Shown: piece after piece, positions 25,340-35,184 of the stretch
Layout: each line of letters begins with the position of its first letter
Numbering within the stretch: the first letter of the stretch is position 1
NCBI RefSeq assembly: GCF_001523745.2
Contig: NZ_CP013387.1
Location: 434,001-498,000 of the forward strand
DNA: 64,000 nucleotides
Direction: 5' to 3'
Source: Burkholderia mayonis
Lineage (GTDB): Bacteria > Pseudomonadota > Gammaproteobacteria > Burkholderiales > Burkholderiaceae
Notes under the pieces: model-generated
Seen by the model: the letters and a program-made list of their open reading frames with translations, nothing else
Database searches by the model: none
Told to the model about the DNA's origin: nothing
Position numbers and translations under genes: made by a program

Positions 25340-26542
25340 ATGAACGATCCACGAGTCCTGGTTGAACTGACTGCCGAAGCGGACCGAGGGCCGCGCACGC
25401 TCGCCGAGCTGATCGCGGCACTGCGCGCGAGCGCGCCCGAGCGCGATCGCGCGGGCGGCCACGCGGCGCGCGAGAAGCGGTGGATCGCCGACGCCGGCTT
25501 GCTGACGCTTGCGGTGCCGCGCGAATTCGGCGGCCAGGAAGCCGGCTGGCCCGTGATCTATCACACGATCCGCGCGCTCGCGCGCGTCGACAGTGCGCTC
25601 GCGCATCTGCTCGGCTTTCAATGCTTGCAGATCGTCAGCGTCGACGTATGGGGCAGCGCCGCGCAGCGCGAGCGCTATCTGCGCGGCACGGTCGAGCACG
25701 ACTGGTGGTGGGGCAACGCGGTGAACCCGCTCGACGCGCGGCTCGTCGCACACGCGACGGGCGACGGCGGCTACCGGCTCGACGGCGTCAAGGGCTTCTG
25801 CTCAGGCACGCGCGGCTCGCAGCGGATGACGATATCCGCGCACGATCCGGACACGGGCAAGCCGGTGTTCGCCGTCGTGCCGACCGGGCGCGAAGGGATC
25901 GCGGTGCGCGACGACTGGGATCCGATCGGCCAGCGGCAAACCGACAGCGGCAGCGTGTCGTTCGACGGCGTGCGCGTCGAGCCCGACGAAGTGCTGCATC
26001 GCTCGGAGACGCCGCCGACGCCGCGCGCGACGCTGCGCACGCTCGTGTCGCAGCTCGTGCTGACGAATCTCTTCGTCGGCATCGCGGAAGGCGCGCTCGC
26101 CGAGGCGCGCGACTACGTGCAGCGAGCGGGGCGGCCATGGGTGCATTCGGGCGTCGACCGCGCGGCCGACGATCCGTACACGCTGCAGCGCTTCGGCGAC
26201 ATGCGCGTGCAGGCAGTGAGCGCCGAGGCGCTCGCGGATCGCGCGGCGCGGGCGCTGCAGACCGCATGGGCGAAGAAGGCGGCGCTGACGGCCGATGCGC
26301 GCGCGGAAGTCGCGCTCGCGGTGTCGGAGGCGAAGATCGTCGCGCAGCGTGCGGCGCTTGACGTCAGCGAGGCGCTGTTCGACGCCTGCGGCGCGCGTGC
26401 GACAGCCGCGCCGCTCGCGCTCGACCGCTTCTGGCGCAATGCGCGCACGCATACGCTGCACGATCCTCTCGACTACCGGCTGCGCGACGTCGGCCGCTAT
26501 GCGCTGACGGGCATGCTGCCCGACGCGTCGCTCTACACGTGA
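25340..26542 (+). CDS. Acyl-CoA-dehydrogenase-like flavoprotein monooxygenase (DszC/SfnB type)
   Basis: 400-residue member of the acyl-CoA dehydrogenase fold. N-terminal helices are followed by FGGQEAGWPVIYHTIRALAR, WWWGNAVNPLDARL, GYRLDGVKGFCSGTRGSQRM and a C-terminal helical bundle with YRLRDVGRYAL. The KGFCSG middle domain and lack of a clear catalytic Glu for acyl-CoA resemble flavin-dependent monooxygenases of the DszC/SfnB group, which oxidise sulfur compounds with reduced flavin. The start MNDPRVLVEL at 25340 follows GGAAGCC; the upstream ORF extension is arginine-rich and unlikely. It goes with the flavin monooxygenase at 22871. Confidence 0.75.
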   Translation: MNDPRVLVELTAEADRGPRTLAELIAALRASAPERDRAGGHAAREKRWIADAGLLTLAVPREFGGQEAGWPVIYHTIRALARVDSALAHLLGFQCLQIVSVDVWGSAAQRERYLRGTVEHDWWWGNAVNPLDARLVAHATGDGGYRLDGVKGFCSGTRGSQRMTISAHDPDTGKPVFAVVPTGREGIAVRDDWDPIGQRQTDSGSVSFDGVRVEPDEVLHRSETPPTPRATLRTLVSQLVLTNLFVGIAEGALAEARDYVQRAGRPWVHSGVDRAADDPYTLQRFGDMRVQAVSAEALADRAARALQTAWAKKAALTADARAEVALAVSEAKIVAQRAALDVSEALFDACGARATAAPLALDRFWRNARTHTLHDPLDYRLRDVGRYALTGMLPDASLYT

Positions 26543-26588
26543 CGCGTCCGCGCGCGTCGCAGGTTCGCGAGCCGCGCGATCTTCCTTC

Positions 26589-27344
26589 TCAATCGATCGG
26601 TTGCCGCGCGCTTCGCGCGGCGAACGTCTCGAACGCGGCGATGTCGGCGCGCGGCGTGCCGATTGCCGTGTCGCTCGGGCCGGCATCGTCCATCTGCACC
26701 GGCTGGCAGTCGATCAGATGCCGCGCATTCGGAAACTTAGACATCCTGGGCAATCGGTAGCGCAGCCGGAACAGCCGCGGCAGCATGCCGCGCGGCTTGC
26801 GCAGATCGTCGATCTGCTGCACCGACGCATCGAACCAGAAGCGCGACCACGCAGCCTGTTTCTCGCCGCGGGGCGCGGCGATGAACTCGGTCAGCACGAG
26901 CAGGATGTATGGGATGTCGCGTTGCGCGAGCGTTGGCCACGCCCACAGCTTCAGCACGTCCGCGTGCTCGATCACGCGCATGAAGCGCGCGATCCCGAAC
27001 GCGGACGCTGTCTGCCGGATCGTGTGCAGATGCCGTTGCCAGTGGCGGAAGAAGGTTGCGCGCTGCCGCCGGCCGTGCTCGTCGAGCGGCGGGCCGACGT
27101 GGACCGCGAGCGGGTTCGGCAGCGCGTCGTTGACGAGCGGGCAGCGCGCGAATTCGCCTGCCAGATGGACGAAGCGGCGCGCGTGCGAGCGGTCGCGCAA
27201 CTGCACGACGTAGAGCGCTTCCAGGCAGAGCGGGCAGCGTGCCCACCCGCGCGGGACGGGTTCCGCACGACAGAGTTCGTCGACGTGGACCAGTCGATCC
27301 TCCACCGGGTGCAGCGCGTATTCGAGCATCGGCCGTGCTTTCAT
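26589..27344 (-). CDS. Conserved hypothetical protein with CoiA-like zinc-ribbon start
   Basis: 251 residues, start MKARPMLEYAL at 27344. The N-terminal 60 residues contain CPLCLEALYV followed by histidines in HARRFVHLAGEFARCPL. That pattern resembles the CoiA-type zinc ribbon found at the front of some restriction-like nucleases. The rest is mixed, with many aromatic and basic residues (FFRHWQRHLHTIR, RMSKFPNARHLIDCQPVQM). No nuclease catalytic motif could be identified. Convergent with the preceding flavoprotein gene. Function unknown. Confidence 0.65.
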   Translation of the reverse strand: MKARPMLEYALHPVEDRLVHVDELCRAEPVPRGWARCPLCLEALYVVQLRDRSHARRFVHLAGEFARCPLVNDALPNPLAVHVGPPLDEHGRRQRATFFRHWQRHLHTIRQTASAFGIARFMRVIEHADVLKLWAWPTLAQRDIPYILLVLTEFIAAPRGEKQAAWSRFWFDASVQQIDDLRKPRGMLPRLFRLRYRLPRMSKFPNARHLIDCQPVQMDDAGPSDTAIGTPRADIAAFETFAARSARQPID

Positions 27345-27571
27345 GTCGGTGCCGGTCCGGTCCCGGACGACGCGGCGCGCATGCGCCGACGCCACGTGCG
27401 GGCCGTGAGATCAACGAAGTCAACCAAGATCGGTACCCCGAATCAGACACGCTGCGTGTGACACGTTGATGTGCAGTCCGTGACGTTTCGCGATTTTTGT
27501 ATCGGCGGATGTTGCAGCGGCCGGAGGGCCCGAGGGCCCGACGGCTGGGCGTCGCGCGCTGCCCGCGGCTG

Positions 27572-28141
27572 TCATCGCGCGACGCCCAGCGACACGCGCA
27601 ATCCGTCCATGATGCGTTGATAGCGCGCCCTCACTTCGTCCCTCGACGCGACGTCCGTGCTCGAGAAGCGGGCGGACCAGGCGGGATGCCATCGATAGGT
27701 GCCGTGACCGATGCGGTCGCCGTCGGGGCTCGCGATCGTCGACCTGATCCGCGCGTCCTGTCCGGCGCCGGAATGCGTGTCGAACAGCGCGTCGAGGTAC
27801 GCCTGATAGGCGCGGTAGACGTCGTCGTCGAACAGGTGGCGGTAGATGTGGATCGTCCGGTCGAGCTCGCGCTTCGTGCGGATCACGTCGTCGGGCGAGA
27901 TGTCCTTCCACGGGCCGACCCACGTGTAGAAGCACAGCAGGCGGTTGAGGAGCGGCGCGACCGCGTCATAGACGGCGAGCCGCTTTTCGATCAGCTTCTG
28001 GTTCGTCCACTGGACGAGCTCGAGCTGCTTGAGCCGATGGCTGAGGAGCCAGCCGAACGCGGCGACGGACAGCGGCGTGAGGACATCGGCGGCGAGCTTG
28101 ACGATCTCCAGCGAATTCCATGGATGGTCCGGCGTCGGCAT
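27572..28141 (-). CDS. Hypothetical membrane-anchored protein
   Basis: 189 residues, start MPTPDHPWNSLEIV at 28141. An N-terminal hydrophobic segment (about 14-33, VKLAADVLTPLSVAAFGWLL) is followed by a charged amphipathic region, RLKQLELVQWTNQKLIEKRL, and a soluble helical domain rich in Tyr, Asp and Arg. Coding quality is good, but I recognise no functional motif. Confidence 0.65.
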   Translation of the reverse strand: MPTPDHPWNSLEIVKLAADVLTPLSVAAFGWLLSHRLKQLELVQWTNQKLIEKRLAVYDAVAPLLNRLLCFYTWVGPWKDISPDDVIRTKRELDRTIHIYRHLFDDDVYRAYQAYLDALFDTHSGAGQDARIRSTIASPDGDRIGHGTYRWHPAWSARFSSTDVASRDEVRARYQRIMDGLRVSLGVAR

Positions 28142-28206
28142 GCGCGCTCCTCGTCGAAAAATCCCAATTTAGCATCGGCGACGGCGGCCGCGGCGTGACG
28201 AACGCG

Positions 28207-28926
28207 TTACGCCGCCCGTTCGTACAGCGTCCGCACGTACTGCAGATGCCGCTCAGCCGCGGCGCGCGCGCGTTCGGGGTCCTTGGCGGCGATCGCTTCG
28301 TAAATTTCGGTGTGCTGCTCGAGGAGCGCGCGCTCCATCGTGTCCGCATGGTTCACGAGCCGGTGCGACTTGTGCATCGATTCCTGCAGCAGCCCGTGGA
28401 TGCCGTGCATCACGTGGATCAGCGCGACGTTGTGCGTCGCATCGGCGATCGCGAGGTGGAAGTTCGCGTCGACCTCGGCGAGCCGGCCTGGCTCGTGCTT
28501 CAGCGACAGGCCCGCGAGCGAATCGAACGCGTCCTTGATCTTCGCGAGATCGCCGGGCGTCGCGCGCTCGGCCGCGTAGGCGGTCGAGATCGTTTCGAGG
28601 CCATGCCGCAGTTCGAGCACGTCGTGGCTCGCTTCAGGGTTTTGCAGCAGCAGATCGGCGAGCGGGTTCGACACGACGGGCGCCGTGATGTCCGCGACGA
28701 CGAAGCCGCCGCGTCCGACCGAGCCGATGAAGCCGTCCGCTTCGAGCCGCACGAGCGCCTCGCGCAGCGACGGGCGCGACACGTTCAACTGCGCGGCGAG
28801 CTCGCGCTCGGTCGGCAGCTTCTGACCGGGCAGCAGCTTGCCGGCCGAGATGAGCGACTTGATCTGATCGGACACCACGTCGGACAGGCGTACGCGGGTA
28901 TAGGACTCGACAGGCTGAAACGTCAT
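28207..28926 (-). CDS. lldR: GntR/FadR-family L-lactate regulator LldR
   Basis: 239 residues. N-terminal winged helix-turn-helix (about 8-75; KLPTERELAAQLNVSRPSLR, EALVRLEADGFI) and a C-terminal FCD ligand-binding domain with the metal-site pattern EVDANFHLAIADATHN and later HxxI histidines. It controls the divergent lldEFG-lctP lactate genes. The start at 28926 (MTFQPVESYTRVRL) fits family length; the ORF upstream is proline/arginine-rich shadow. A palindromic operator lies 235 nt upstream, close to lldE. L-lactate is expected to relieve repression. Confidence 0.85.
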   Translation of the reverse strand: MTFQPVESYTRVRLSDVVSDQIKSLISAGKLLPGQKLPTERELAAQLNVSRPSLREALVRLEADGFIGSVGRGGFVVADITAPVVSNPLADLLLQNPEASHDVLELRHGLETISTAYAAERATPGDLAKIKDAFDSLAGLSLKHEPGRLAEVDANFHLAIADATHNVALIHVMHGIHGLLQESMHKSHRLVNHADTMERALLEQHTEIYEAIAAKDPERARAAAERHLQYVRTLYERAA

Positions 28927-29160
28927 GCACGGGCCTTCTGGACGGTTGGGGTGCGCGGGCGCCGGTCGGTGCGGCCGGGCGTTCGCGGCGCGTCGGCCGA
29001 CCTGCGCCGGGGCGTGCGGCGGCCGCGCGGGATTATACCCGCCGGGGCGCCGACGGCCGTCCGAGGCAATGCCGGCGCGGGTTTCGGCGCGATCGGCAAG
29101 ATTGGGATCGGCGTTTTCCCTGATGGCCGCGACATTGACAGCCGGTTGCCATCTCACTAT

Positions 29161-29193
29161 CTTGGCCAGTGTGGTCAGACCAACATGACCAAG
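29161..29193. promoter_or_regulatory. Putative LldR operator
   Basis: A perfect dyad TGGTCAGACCA (29172-29182) of the TGGT-N3-ACCA type used by FadR/LldR/PdhR regulators. It sits inside a longer imperfect palindrome running CTTGG to CCAAG. It lies 89 nt before lldE in the divergent lldR-lldE region. Confidence 0.7.
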
Positions 29194-29281
29194 TATAGGT
29201 CACCGAAGCCAGCCGCGCGCGATCGCGCGGCGATCCGTTGAAGCGAAGAAGCGGCCGCGACGAGCGGCCGGGAAGAAACAC

Positions 29282-30088
29282 ATGGACCCATCCCCGCAGA
29301 CCGCCGGCTTGCCCGGCGGCGCCCGCGAGACGCCGCGCGTCGGACTGTTCGTCACGTGCCTCGCGAATCTCTTTCGGCCGAGCGCCGCGCTGGCCGCCGT
29401 GCAATTGCTCGAGGCGGCCGGTTGCACGGTCGATGCGCCGCGCGCGCAGACCTGCTGCGGCCAGCCGGCGCTGAACAGCGGCGATTTCGACGACGTGCGC
29501 CGCATCGCGCGCCGCACGATCGACGTGTTCGAAGGCTACGACTACGTCGTCGCGCCGTCCGGCTCGTGCATCCGCACGCTGCGCCACGACTATCCGGACC
29601 TGCTCGCGAGCGATCCCGTCTGGAAGCCGCGCGCCGAGCGGCTCGCCGCGCGCGCGCACGAGCTGACGAGCTTTCTGACCGACGTGCTCGGCTGGTCGGG
29701 CCCCGAGCGCGTCGCGGTGCCGGACTGCACGCTGACCTATCACGACACCTGCTCGGGCCTGCGCGGCCTCGGCATCAAGGCGCAGCCGCGCGCGCTGCTG
29801 TCGCGCGTCGAGGGCGTCGCGCTGAAGGAAATGAAGGATGCCGAAGTCTGCTGCGGCTTCGGCGGCACGTTCTGCGTGAAGTATCCGGAGATCTCGACGA
29901 AGATCGTCAGCGACAAGACCGCGAACGTCGCCGCGAGCGGCGCGACCGTGCTCGCGGGCGGCGACCTCGGCTGCCTGATGAACATCGGCGGGCGGCTGAA
30001 GCGCGAAGGGAGCCCGGTGCGCGTCTATCACGTCGCCGAAGTGCTGACCGGGATGAACGTCGATCCGATCTGCGGGGAGGGCGAATGA
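29282..30088 (+). CDS. lldE: L-lactate oxidation complex subunit LldE (LutA)
   Basis: 268 residues with two CCG iron-sulfur/heterodisulfide-reductase motifs, QTCCGQPA and EVCCGFGGTF. It is the small Fe-S subunit of the LldEFG (LutABC) complex that oxidises L-lactate to pyruvate at the membrane without the FMN LldD enzyme. Its stop overlaps the lldF start (ATGA). It is first in the operon, under the LldR site. Confidence 0.9.
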   Translation: MDPSPQTAGLPGGARETPRVGLFVTCLANLFRPSAALAAVQLLEAAGCTVDAPRAQTCCGQPALNSGDFDDVRRIARRTIDVFEGYDYVVAPSGSCIRTLRHDYPDLLASDPVWKPRAERLAARAHELTSFLTDVLGWSGPERVAVPDCTLTYHDTCSGLRGLGIKAQPRALLSRVEGVALKEMKDAEVCCGFGGTFCVKYPEISTKIVSDKTANVAASGATVLAGGDLGCLMNIGGRLKREGSPVRVYHVAEVLTGMNVDPICGEGE

Positions 30089-31530
30089 GCGCGCAACCTT
30101 CCGCGACGACGACGTTCAAGGCGCGCGCGAGCGCCGCGCTGCACGATGCGCAGCTCCAGGAAGCGCTCGGGATGCTCGGCGAAGGCTGGATCGAGAAGCG
30201 GCGGCGCGTCGTGTCGCTGTTGCCGGAGTTCGAGCTGCTGCGCGAGCGCGCGAAGACGGTGAAGGACCACGTGCTCGCGAATCTCGATACGTATCTCGAA
30301 CGCTACGAAGCGGCCGTCACGCGCGCGGGCGGCGTTGTCCACTGGGCGAACGACGCGGCCGACGCGCGCGAGATCGTGCTGAAGATCTGCCGCGACGCGA
30401 ACGCGAAGACCATCACGCGCGGCAAGTCGATGGTCGGCGAGGAGATCGGGCTGCCCGCCGCGCTCGAGGGCGCGGGGATGGAGGTCGTCGAAACCGATCT
30501 CGGCGAATACATCGTGCAGCTCGCGCACGAAGGACCGAGCCACATCGTGTTCCCGGCGCTGCACAAGACGATCGGTCAGGTTACCGAACTGTTCGCCGAG
30601 CATCATTCGGCCGCGCAATACGACGGGCCGCGCGAGACCGTCGCGGACGTCGTCGGCGAGGCGCGCAAGGTGCTGCGCGACAAGTTCTTCGTCGCCGACG
30701 TCGGCATCACGGGCGCGAACTATCTCGTCGCCGAGACAGGCTCGAACGTGATCTGCACGAACGAAGGCAACGGCGATCTCACGTCGACGCTGTCGCGCGT
30801 GCACATCGTGACGGCGGGCATCGAACGCGTCGTGCCGACGCTCGACGACGTCGCGCTGTTCGTGCGCCTGCTCGGCCGCAGCGCGACGGGGCAGGAGATC
30901 ACGTCGTACACGACGTTCAGCACGGGCCCGAAGCGCGACGACGATCTCGACGGGCCGCGCGAGTATCACGTCGTGCTCGTCGACAACGGCCGCACGCGGA
31001 TGCTCGCGGGCGAGTTCCGCGACATGCTCCGCTGCATCAGATGCGGCGCGTGCATGAACCATTGCCCGGTGTACGGCGCGGTCGGCGGGCATGCATACGG
31101 CTGGGTCTATCCGGGGCCGATGGGCGCCGTCCTCACGCCGCTTCTGCAAGGTATCGAACACGACACCGATCTGCCGAACGCGTGCACGCTGAACGGACGC
31201 TGTGCGGAAGTGTGTCCGGTGAAGATTCCGCTGCCGACGCTGCTCAAGAAGCTGCGCGGGATGCAGTTCGACGCGCGGCTCACCGCGCCCGGTACGCGCT
31301 TCCTGCTGCGCGCGTTCGGCGTGGTCGCGCGGCGGCCGACGCTGTATCACTGGCTGACGCGCGTCGGCGCGCGCGTGCTGCGCGGCCTCGGCGGCAAGCG
31401 CGGCAGCATCGCGCGCGTGCCGTTCGCATCCGGCTGGACCGATTCGCGCGAATTGCCGAAACCGCCGCCGCGCACGTTCTTCGAGACGTGGGACGCGACG
31501 CGCGCGAACCAATCGGAGGTGCGTCGATGA
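30085..31530 (+). CDS. lldF: L-lactate oxidation iron-sulfur protein LldF (LutB)
   Basis: 481 residues. LUD domain in the N-terminal two thirds (TRGKSMVGEE, ETDLGEYIVQL, NYLVAETGSN) and a C-terminal double 4Fe-4S cluster domain, CIRCGACMNHCPVYG plus CTLNGRCAEVCPVKIPL. Start 30085 gives the 4-nt overlap with lldE; lldG overlaps its end by 4 nt. Electron-transfer subunit of the lactate complex. Confidence 0.9.
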   Translation: MSAQPSATTTFKARASAALHDAQLQEALGMLGEGWIEKRRRVVSLLPEFELLRERAKTVKDHVLANLDTYLERYEAAVTRAGGVVHWANDAADAREIVLKICRDANAKTITRGKSMVGEEIGLPAALEGAGMEVVETDLGEYIVQLAHEGPSHIVFPALHKTIGQVTELFAEHHSAAQYDGPRETVADVVGEARKVLRDKFFVADVGITGANYLVAETGSNVICTNEGNGDLTSTLSRVHIVTAGIERVVPTLDDVALFVRLLGRSATGQEITSYTTFSTGPKRDDDLDGPREYHVVLVDNGRTRMLAGEFRDMLRCIRCGACMNHCPVYGAVGGHAYGWVYPGPMGAVLTPLLQGIEHDTDLPNACTLNGRCAEVCPVKIPLPTLLKKLRGMQFDARLTAPGTRFLLRAFGVVARRPTLYHWLTRVGARVLRGLGGKRGSIARVPFASGWTDSRELPKPPPRTFFETWDATRANQSEVRR

Positions 31531-32252
31531 GCGCGCGCGACGACATTCTCGGCCGTATTCGCGCGGCGCTCGGCAGCGAGCGCGCGCAGCTCGCCGCGCA
31601 GTTTCCGGCGCAGGCGCAAACGAAGGGCGCGGGTGCATCCGCCGCGTCGAATGCGAATGCCGCGTTCGCGCCGGACGCATCGTTTTCCGCCGCGTCTTCC
31701 GCCGCGTGCGGCCCGGCGATTTCGCTCGGCGACGTCGATCTCGTCGCGCGCTTCGTCGCGAAGGCGCAGCAGGTGTCGGCGACGTGCACGCGTATCGCGA
31801 CGGCCGCCGACGCGCCCGCGGCCGTCGATGCATATCTGCGCGACGCGGGCCTGGCCGGTGCGCCGCTCGTCGTCGCGGCGGCGCTCGAAGCGCTGCCGTG
31901 GCGCACGCACGGCGCGCTGCCCGGCGTCGACTTGCGGCGCGACGGACTCGTCAGCGTGACGCCGTCGTTCGCGGCGATCGCGGAGACGGGCAGCGTCATG
32001 TGCCTGTCGTCGGCAGCGACGCCGACGTCGCTCAACTTCGTCGCCGCGACGCACGTCGTGCTCGTGAATCGCAGTGCGATCGTCGCGACGATGGAGGACG
32101 CGTGGGCGCGCGTGCGCGCGTCGGTGCCTGTGTTGCCGCGCGCGGTCAACGTGATCACGGGACCGTCGCGCACCGCCGACGTCGAGCAGACCGTTCAGGT
32201 CGGCGTGCATGGGCCGCAGCGGGTTCTCGTGCTGATTTGCGACGACGCCTGA
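31527..32252 (+). CDS. lldG: LUD-domain protein LldG (LutC)
   Basis: 241 residues, third subunit of the LldEFG L-lactate complex. An N-terminal helix [15 protein letters not shown] is followed by an Ala/Ser-rich linker of about 35 residues and the LUD fold with [29 protein letters not shown]-like [18 protein letters not shown]. Start ATG overlaps the lldF stop. Confidence 0.9.
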   Translation: MSARDDILGRIRAALGSERAQLAAQFPAQAQTKGAGASAASNANAAFAPDASFSAASSAACGPAISLGDVDLVARFVAKAQQVSATCTRIATAADAPAAVDAYLRDAGLAGAPLVVAAALEALPWRTHGALPGVDLRRDGLVSVTPSFAAIAETGSVMCLSSAATPTSLNFVAATHVVLVNRSAIVATMEDAWARVRASVPVLPRAVNVITGPSRTADVEQTVQVGVHGPQRVLVLICDDA

Positions 32253-32724
32253 AAGCCAGCATGGATGGGGCATCCGATGCGCGCCGCGCTCGACCGCGGC
32301 GCGCTCGACGGATCGTGCCGCGTCACGTCGCGCGTTGCATCGCGCGTTGCTCGTCGAAATGCTCGTCGATGCACGACGCGGTCGCGCAAAGCAGTGCGGT
32401 GTGCTGATTGTTGCGCGGCGTCGTCGCGATATCGCAAATGCGCGGGGCGGCATCAAAGCATCAAAGCATCAAAGCATCAAAGCATCAAAGCAAAGAAGCA
32501 AAGAAGCAAAGAAGCAAAGAAGCAAAGAAGCGGCAAGAAGCGAAAACCGAACGCAGCAACCCGGCGATTCGACGACGTTGAATCCCCCGACACCCAGAAG
32601 CAGGCGACGCGCGCCCACCTCGCGCATCGCACCGAAACCAAAGTGCCGGCACCGACCGGCGCATCGATTCGAACGGCCGCGAGGCCGTCGCCCGATTCAG
32701 ATTCACTCATGGAAGGAGACATCC
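32253..32724. other. Intergenic region lldG-lctP with tandem repeats
   Basis: 472 nt with no gene. An open frame continuous with lctP crosses it, but the lctP start at 32725 has its own ribosome site (GGAAGGAG). The translated repeat tract (Lys/Ser/His-rich) is not protein-like. See the separate repeat entry. Confidence 0.7.
32450..32529. repeat. Two adjoining 8-bp tandem arrays
   Basis: Five perfect GCATCAAA units (32450-32489) followed directly by five perfect GCAAAGAA units (32490-32529). The two unit types share the GCA..AA frame and period, as if one array arose from the other. They sit 195 nt upstream of the lctP start. Confidence 0.95.
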
Positions 32725-34443
32725 GTGCAGGTTTGGAACCAGGTCTATTTGCCGCTCGGCGGCGTCGGCTGGTCGGCGCTCGCAGCCGGCGCGCCGATCA
32801 TTCTTTTCTTCGTGTCGCTCGCGGTGCTGCGGCTCAAGGGGCACGTCGCGGGCGCGCTGACGCTCGCGCTTTCGCTCGTCATCGCGATCGCCGTCTACGG
32901 GATGCCCGCCGAGCGCGCGTTCGCATCGGCCGCCTACGGCTTCGCGTACGGCCTGTGGCCGATCGCATGGATCATCGTCACCGCGGTGTTCCTCTACAAG
33001 ATCGTCGTGAAGAGCGGCCAGTTCGATGTCATCCGCAGCTCGATCGTGTCGCTGACCGACGATCAGCGCTTGCAGATGCTGCTGATCGGCTTCTCGTTCG
33101 GCGCATTCCTCGAAGGCGCGGCGGGCTTCGGCGCGCCGGTCGCGATCACGGCGGCGCTGCTCGTCGGTCTCGGCTTCAATCCGCTCTACGCGGCCGGCCT
33201 CTGCCTGATCGCGGATACCGCGCCCGTCGCGTTCGGCGCGCTCGGGATTCCCGTGATCGTCGCGGGACAGGTATCGGGCCTCGATCCGATGGCGGTCGGC
33301 GCGATGGCGGGACGCCAGTTGCCGTTCCTGTCGTTCTTCCTGCCGTTCTGGCTCGTGTTCGTGATGGACGGCGTGAAGGGCGTGCGCGAAACGTGGCCCG
33401 CCGCGCTCGTCGCAGGCGGCAGCTTCTCGCTCGTGCAGTTCTTCACGTCGAACTATATCGGGCCCGAGCTGCCCGACGTGACGTCCGCGCTCGCGAGCCT
33501 CGTCGCGCTCGCGTCGTTCCTGAAGGTGTGGCAGCCGAAGCGCGCGCGCGAGGCCGCGGGCGCGAGCATGGTCGCCGCGGCGGGCGGCGGCGCGCTCGCG
33601 CTGGGCGGCATGCCGGGCGGCCTGGGTGGCGCGCGCGCGATGGGCGGCCGGCAGCCTTCGCCGTATTCGCTCGCGCAGATCGTGCGCGCGTGGTCGCCAT
33701 TCGTCGTGCTGACCGTGATGGTGACGATCTGGAGCATGAAGCCGTTCAAGGCGCTGTTCGCGAAGGGCGGCGCGCTCGCGTTCACGACGCTGCCGTTCCA
33801 CGTTCCGCATCTCGACAAGCTCACGCAGAAGATGGCGCCCGTCGTCGCGCATCCGACGCCCGTGCCCGCCGTGTTCAACTGGGATCTGCTCGCGGCGACG
33901 GGCACCGCGATCCTGCTGTCGGCGATCGTATCGATGGCGATCCTGAACGTTCCGGCGCGCGCCGGGCTGCGCACGTTCGTCGAGACGCTGAAGGACCTGA
34001 AGCGTCCGGTGCTGTCGATCGGCCTCGTGCTCGCGTTCGCGTTCGTCGAGAACTATTCGGGGATGTCGACGACGCTCGCGCTGCTGCTCGCGGGCACGGG
34101 CGCCGCGTTCCCGTTCTTCTCGCCGCTGCTCGGCTGGATCGGCGTGTTCCTGACGGGCTCCGACACATCGTCGAATGCGCTGTTCTGCTCGCTGCAGGCG
34201 ACGACCGCGCAGCAGATCGGCGTGCCGAGCACGCTGCTCGTCGCGGCGAACACGACGGGCGGCGTCGCGGGCAAGATGATTTCGCCGCAGTCGATCGCGG
34301 TCGCTTGCGCGGCAGTCGGTCTCGTCGGACACGAGGCGGATCTGTTCCGCTTCACGCTCCGGCATAGCCTGTTCTTCGCGTTGATCGTCGGCGTGATGAC
34401 TTGCGTGCAGGCGTATTGGCTGACGGGGATGGTCGTGCATTGA
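32725..34443 (+). CDS. lctP: L-lactate permease LctP/LldP
   Basis: 572-residue inner-membrane permease with at least twelve hydrophobic segments. Family blocks include [69 protein letters not shown] and [17 protein letters not shown]. The start is GTG at 32725 (reads [13 protein letters not shown]), 6 nt after GGAAGGAG. It imports L-lactate for the LldEFG complex encoded just upstream. Confidence 0.9.
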   Translation: MQVWNQVYLPLGGVGWSALAAGAPIILFFVSLAVLRLKGHVAGALTLALSLVIAIAVYGMPAERAFASAAYGFAYGLWPIAWIIVTAVFLYKIVVKSGQFDVIRSSIVSLTDDQRLQMLLIGFSFGAFLEGAAGFGAPVAITAALLVGLGFNPLYAAGLCLIADTAPVAFGALGIPVIVAGQVSGLDPMAVGAMAGRQLPFLSFFLPFWLVFVMDGVKGVRETWPAALVAGGSFSLVQFFTSNYIGPELPDVTSALASLVALASFLKVWQPKRAREAAGASMVAAAGGGALALGGMPGGLGGARAMGGRQPSPYSLAQIVRAWSPFVVLTVMVTIWSMKPFKALFAKGGALAFTTLPFHVPHLDKLTQKMAPVVAHPTPVPAVFNWDLLAATGTAILLSAIVSMAILNVPARAGLRTFVETLKDLKRPVLSIGLVLAFAFVENYSGMSTTLALLLAGTGAAFPFFSPLLGWIGVFLTGSDTSSNALFCSLQATTAQQIGVPSTLLVAANTTGGVAGKMISPQSIAVACAAVGLVGHEADLFRFTLRHSLFFALIVGVMTCVQAYWLTGMVVH

Positions 34444-34591
34444 GCGCGTCGCCGCCGTTCGTGACAGCGTGGACTGGCTCGTTGCTGCCGACGCAAGCGT
34501 GATGCATGCGGGTCCGCGCGCCTGCGCTGCGGCCCTGTTTTGCGCCGTTTCGTACGGTCTTGCCGTGTAAAGATTTGCTACAACCTTTTAC

Positions 34592-34620
34592 TTGGAACGA
34601 CGGACGAGACCTCCTATTCT
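34592..34620 (+). promoter_or_regulatory. Candidate sigma-70 promoter for the DoxX gene
   Basis: TTGGAA (34592-34597), a 17-nt spacer and TATTCT (34615-34620), 64 nt before the start codon of the DoxX-family gene. Spacing is ideal and each hexamer matches consensus at four or more places. Confidence 0.5.
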
Positions 34621-34683
34621 GGCGGATTTACGAGATAGCCGCGCCCGGCGCGGCTGCGTCGATTCATCACCAGGAGGTCACGC

Positions 34684-35121
34684 ATGACGCGTTCCGTCGA
34701 TTCCGGCGTCATTTTTTTCGCACGGCTCCTGCTTGCCGTGCTGTTCCTTTGGGGCGGCGCGATGAAGCTTCTGGGCTACGGCGAGTTCGTCGGCTATCTG
34801 AAGGGGCTCGGCGTGCCGTTCACGCAGGTCGCGGCGCCCGCGATCGTCGCGCTCGAAGCGCTGGGCGGCCTGCTGCTCGTCGTCGGGTACAAGGTGAAGC
34901 CGCTCGCGCTCGTGCTCGCGCTCTACACGCTGGCCGCCGCGCTCATCGGTCACAATTTCTGGGACGCGACCAATTCGGCTTTGCAGCGCGACATGGTCGT
35001 GCACTTCTGGAAGAACGTCGCGATCGCGGGCGGCTTCCTGCTGCTGTACGTGACGGGCGCGGGCAGCGTCAGCATCGACGGCGCGCGGCGGTCGTCGTCC
35101 TCGTACGGATCGCTGCGCTGA
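34684..35121 (+). CDS. DoxX-family membrane protein
   Basis: 145 residues, four predicted membrane helices. DoxX/YphA signatures: FARLLLAVLFLWGGAMKLLG, ALEALGGLLLVVGY and ALIGHNFWD. An AGGAGG ribosome site is 7 nt before the ATG. DoxX proteins are linked to redox or thiol balance at the membrane; no specific role can be set from this sequence. Transcribed on its own. Confidence 0.85.
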   Translation: MTRSVDSGVIFFARLLLAVLFLWGGAMKLLGYGEFVGYLKGLGVPFTQVAAPAIVALEALGGLLLVVGYKVKPLALVLALYTLAAALIGHNFWDATNSALQRDMVVHFWKNVAIAGGFLLLYVTGAGSVSIDGARRSSSSYGSLR

Positions 35122-35184
35122 GCCGCGGATAGCGGCGGCCCGCGCGGCGCACCGGTCCTTTCCCTTGCCTGCCTTCGCGCGCCC

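Noticed and set aside
32450-32529. Lys/Ser-rich N-terminal extension of LctP
   Set aside because: The frame is open through the repeats, but the GTG at 32725 has a strong ribosome site and matches the family start.
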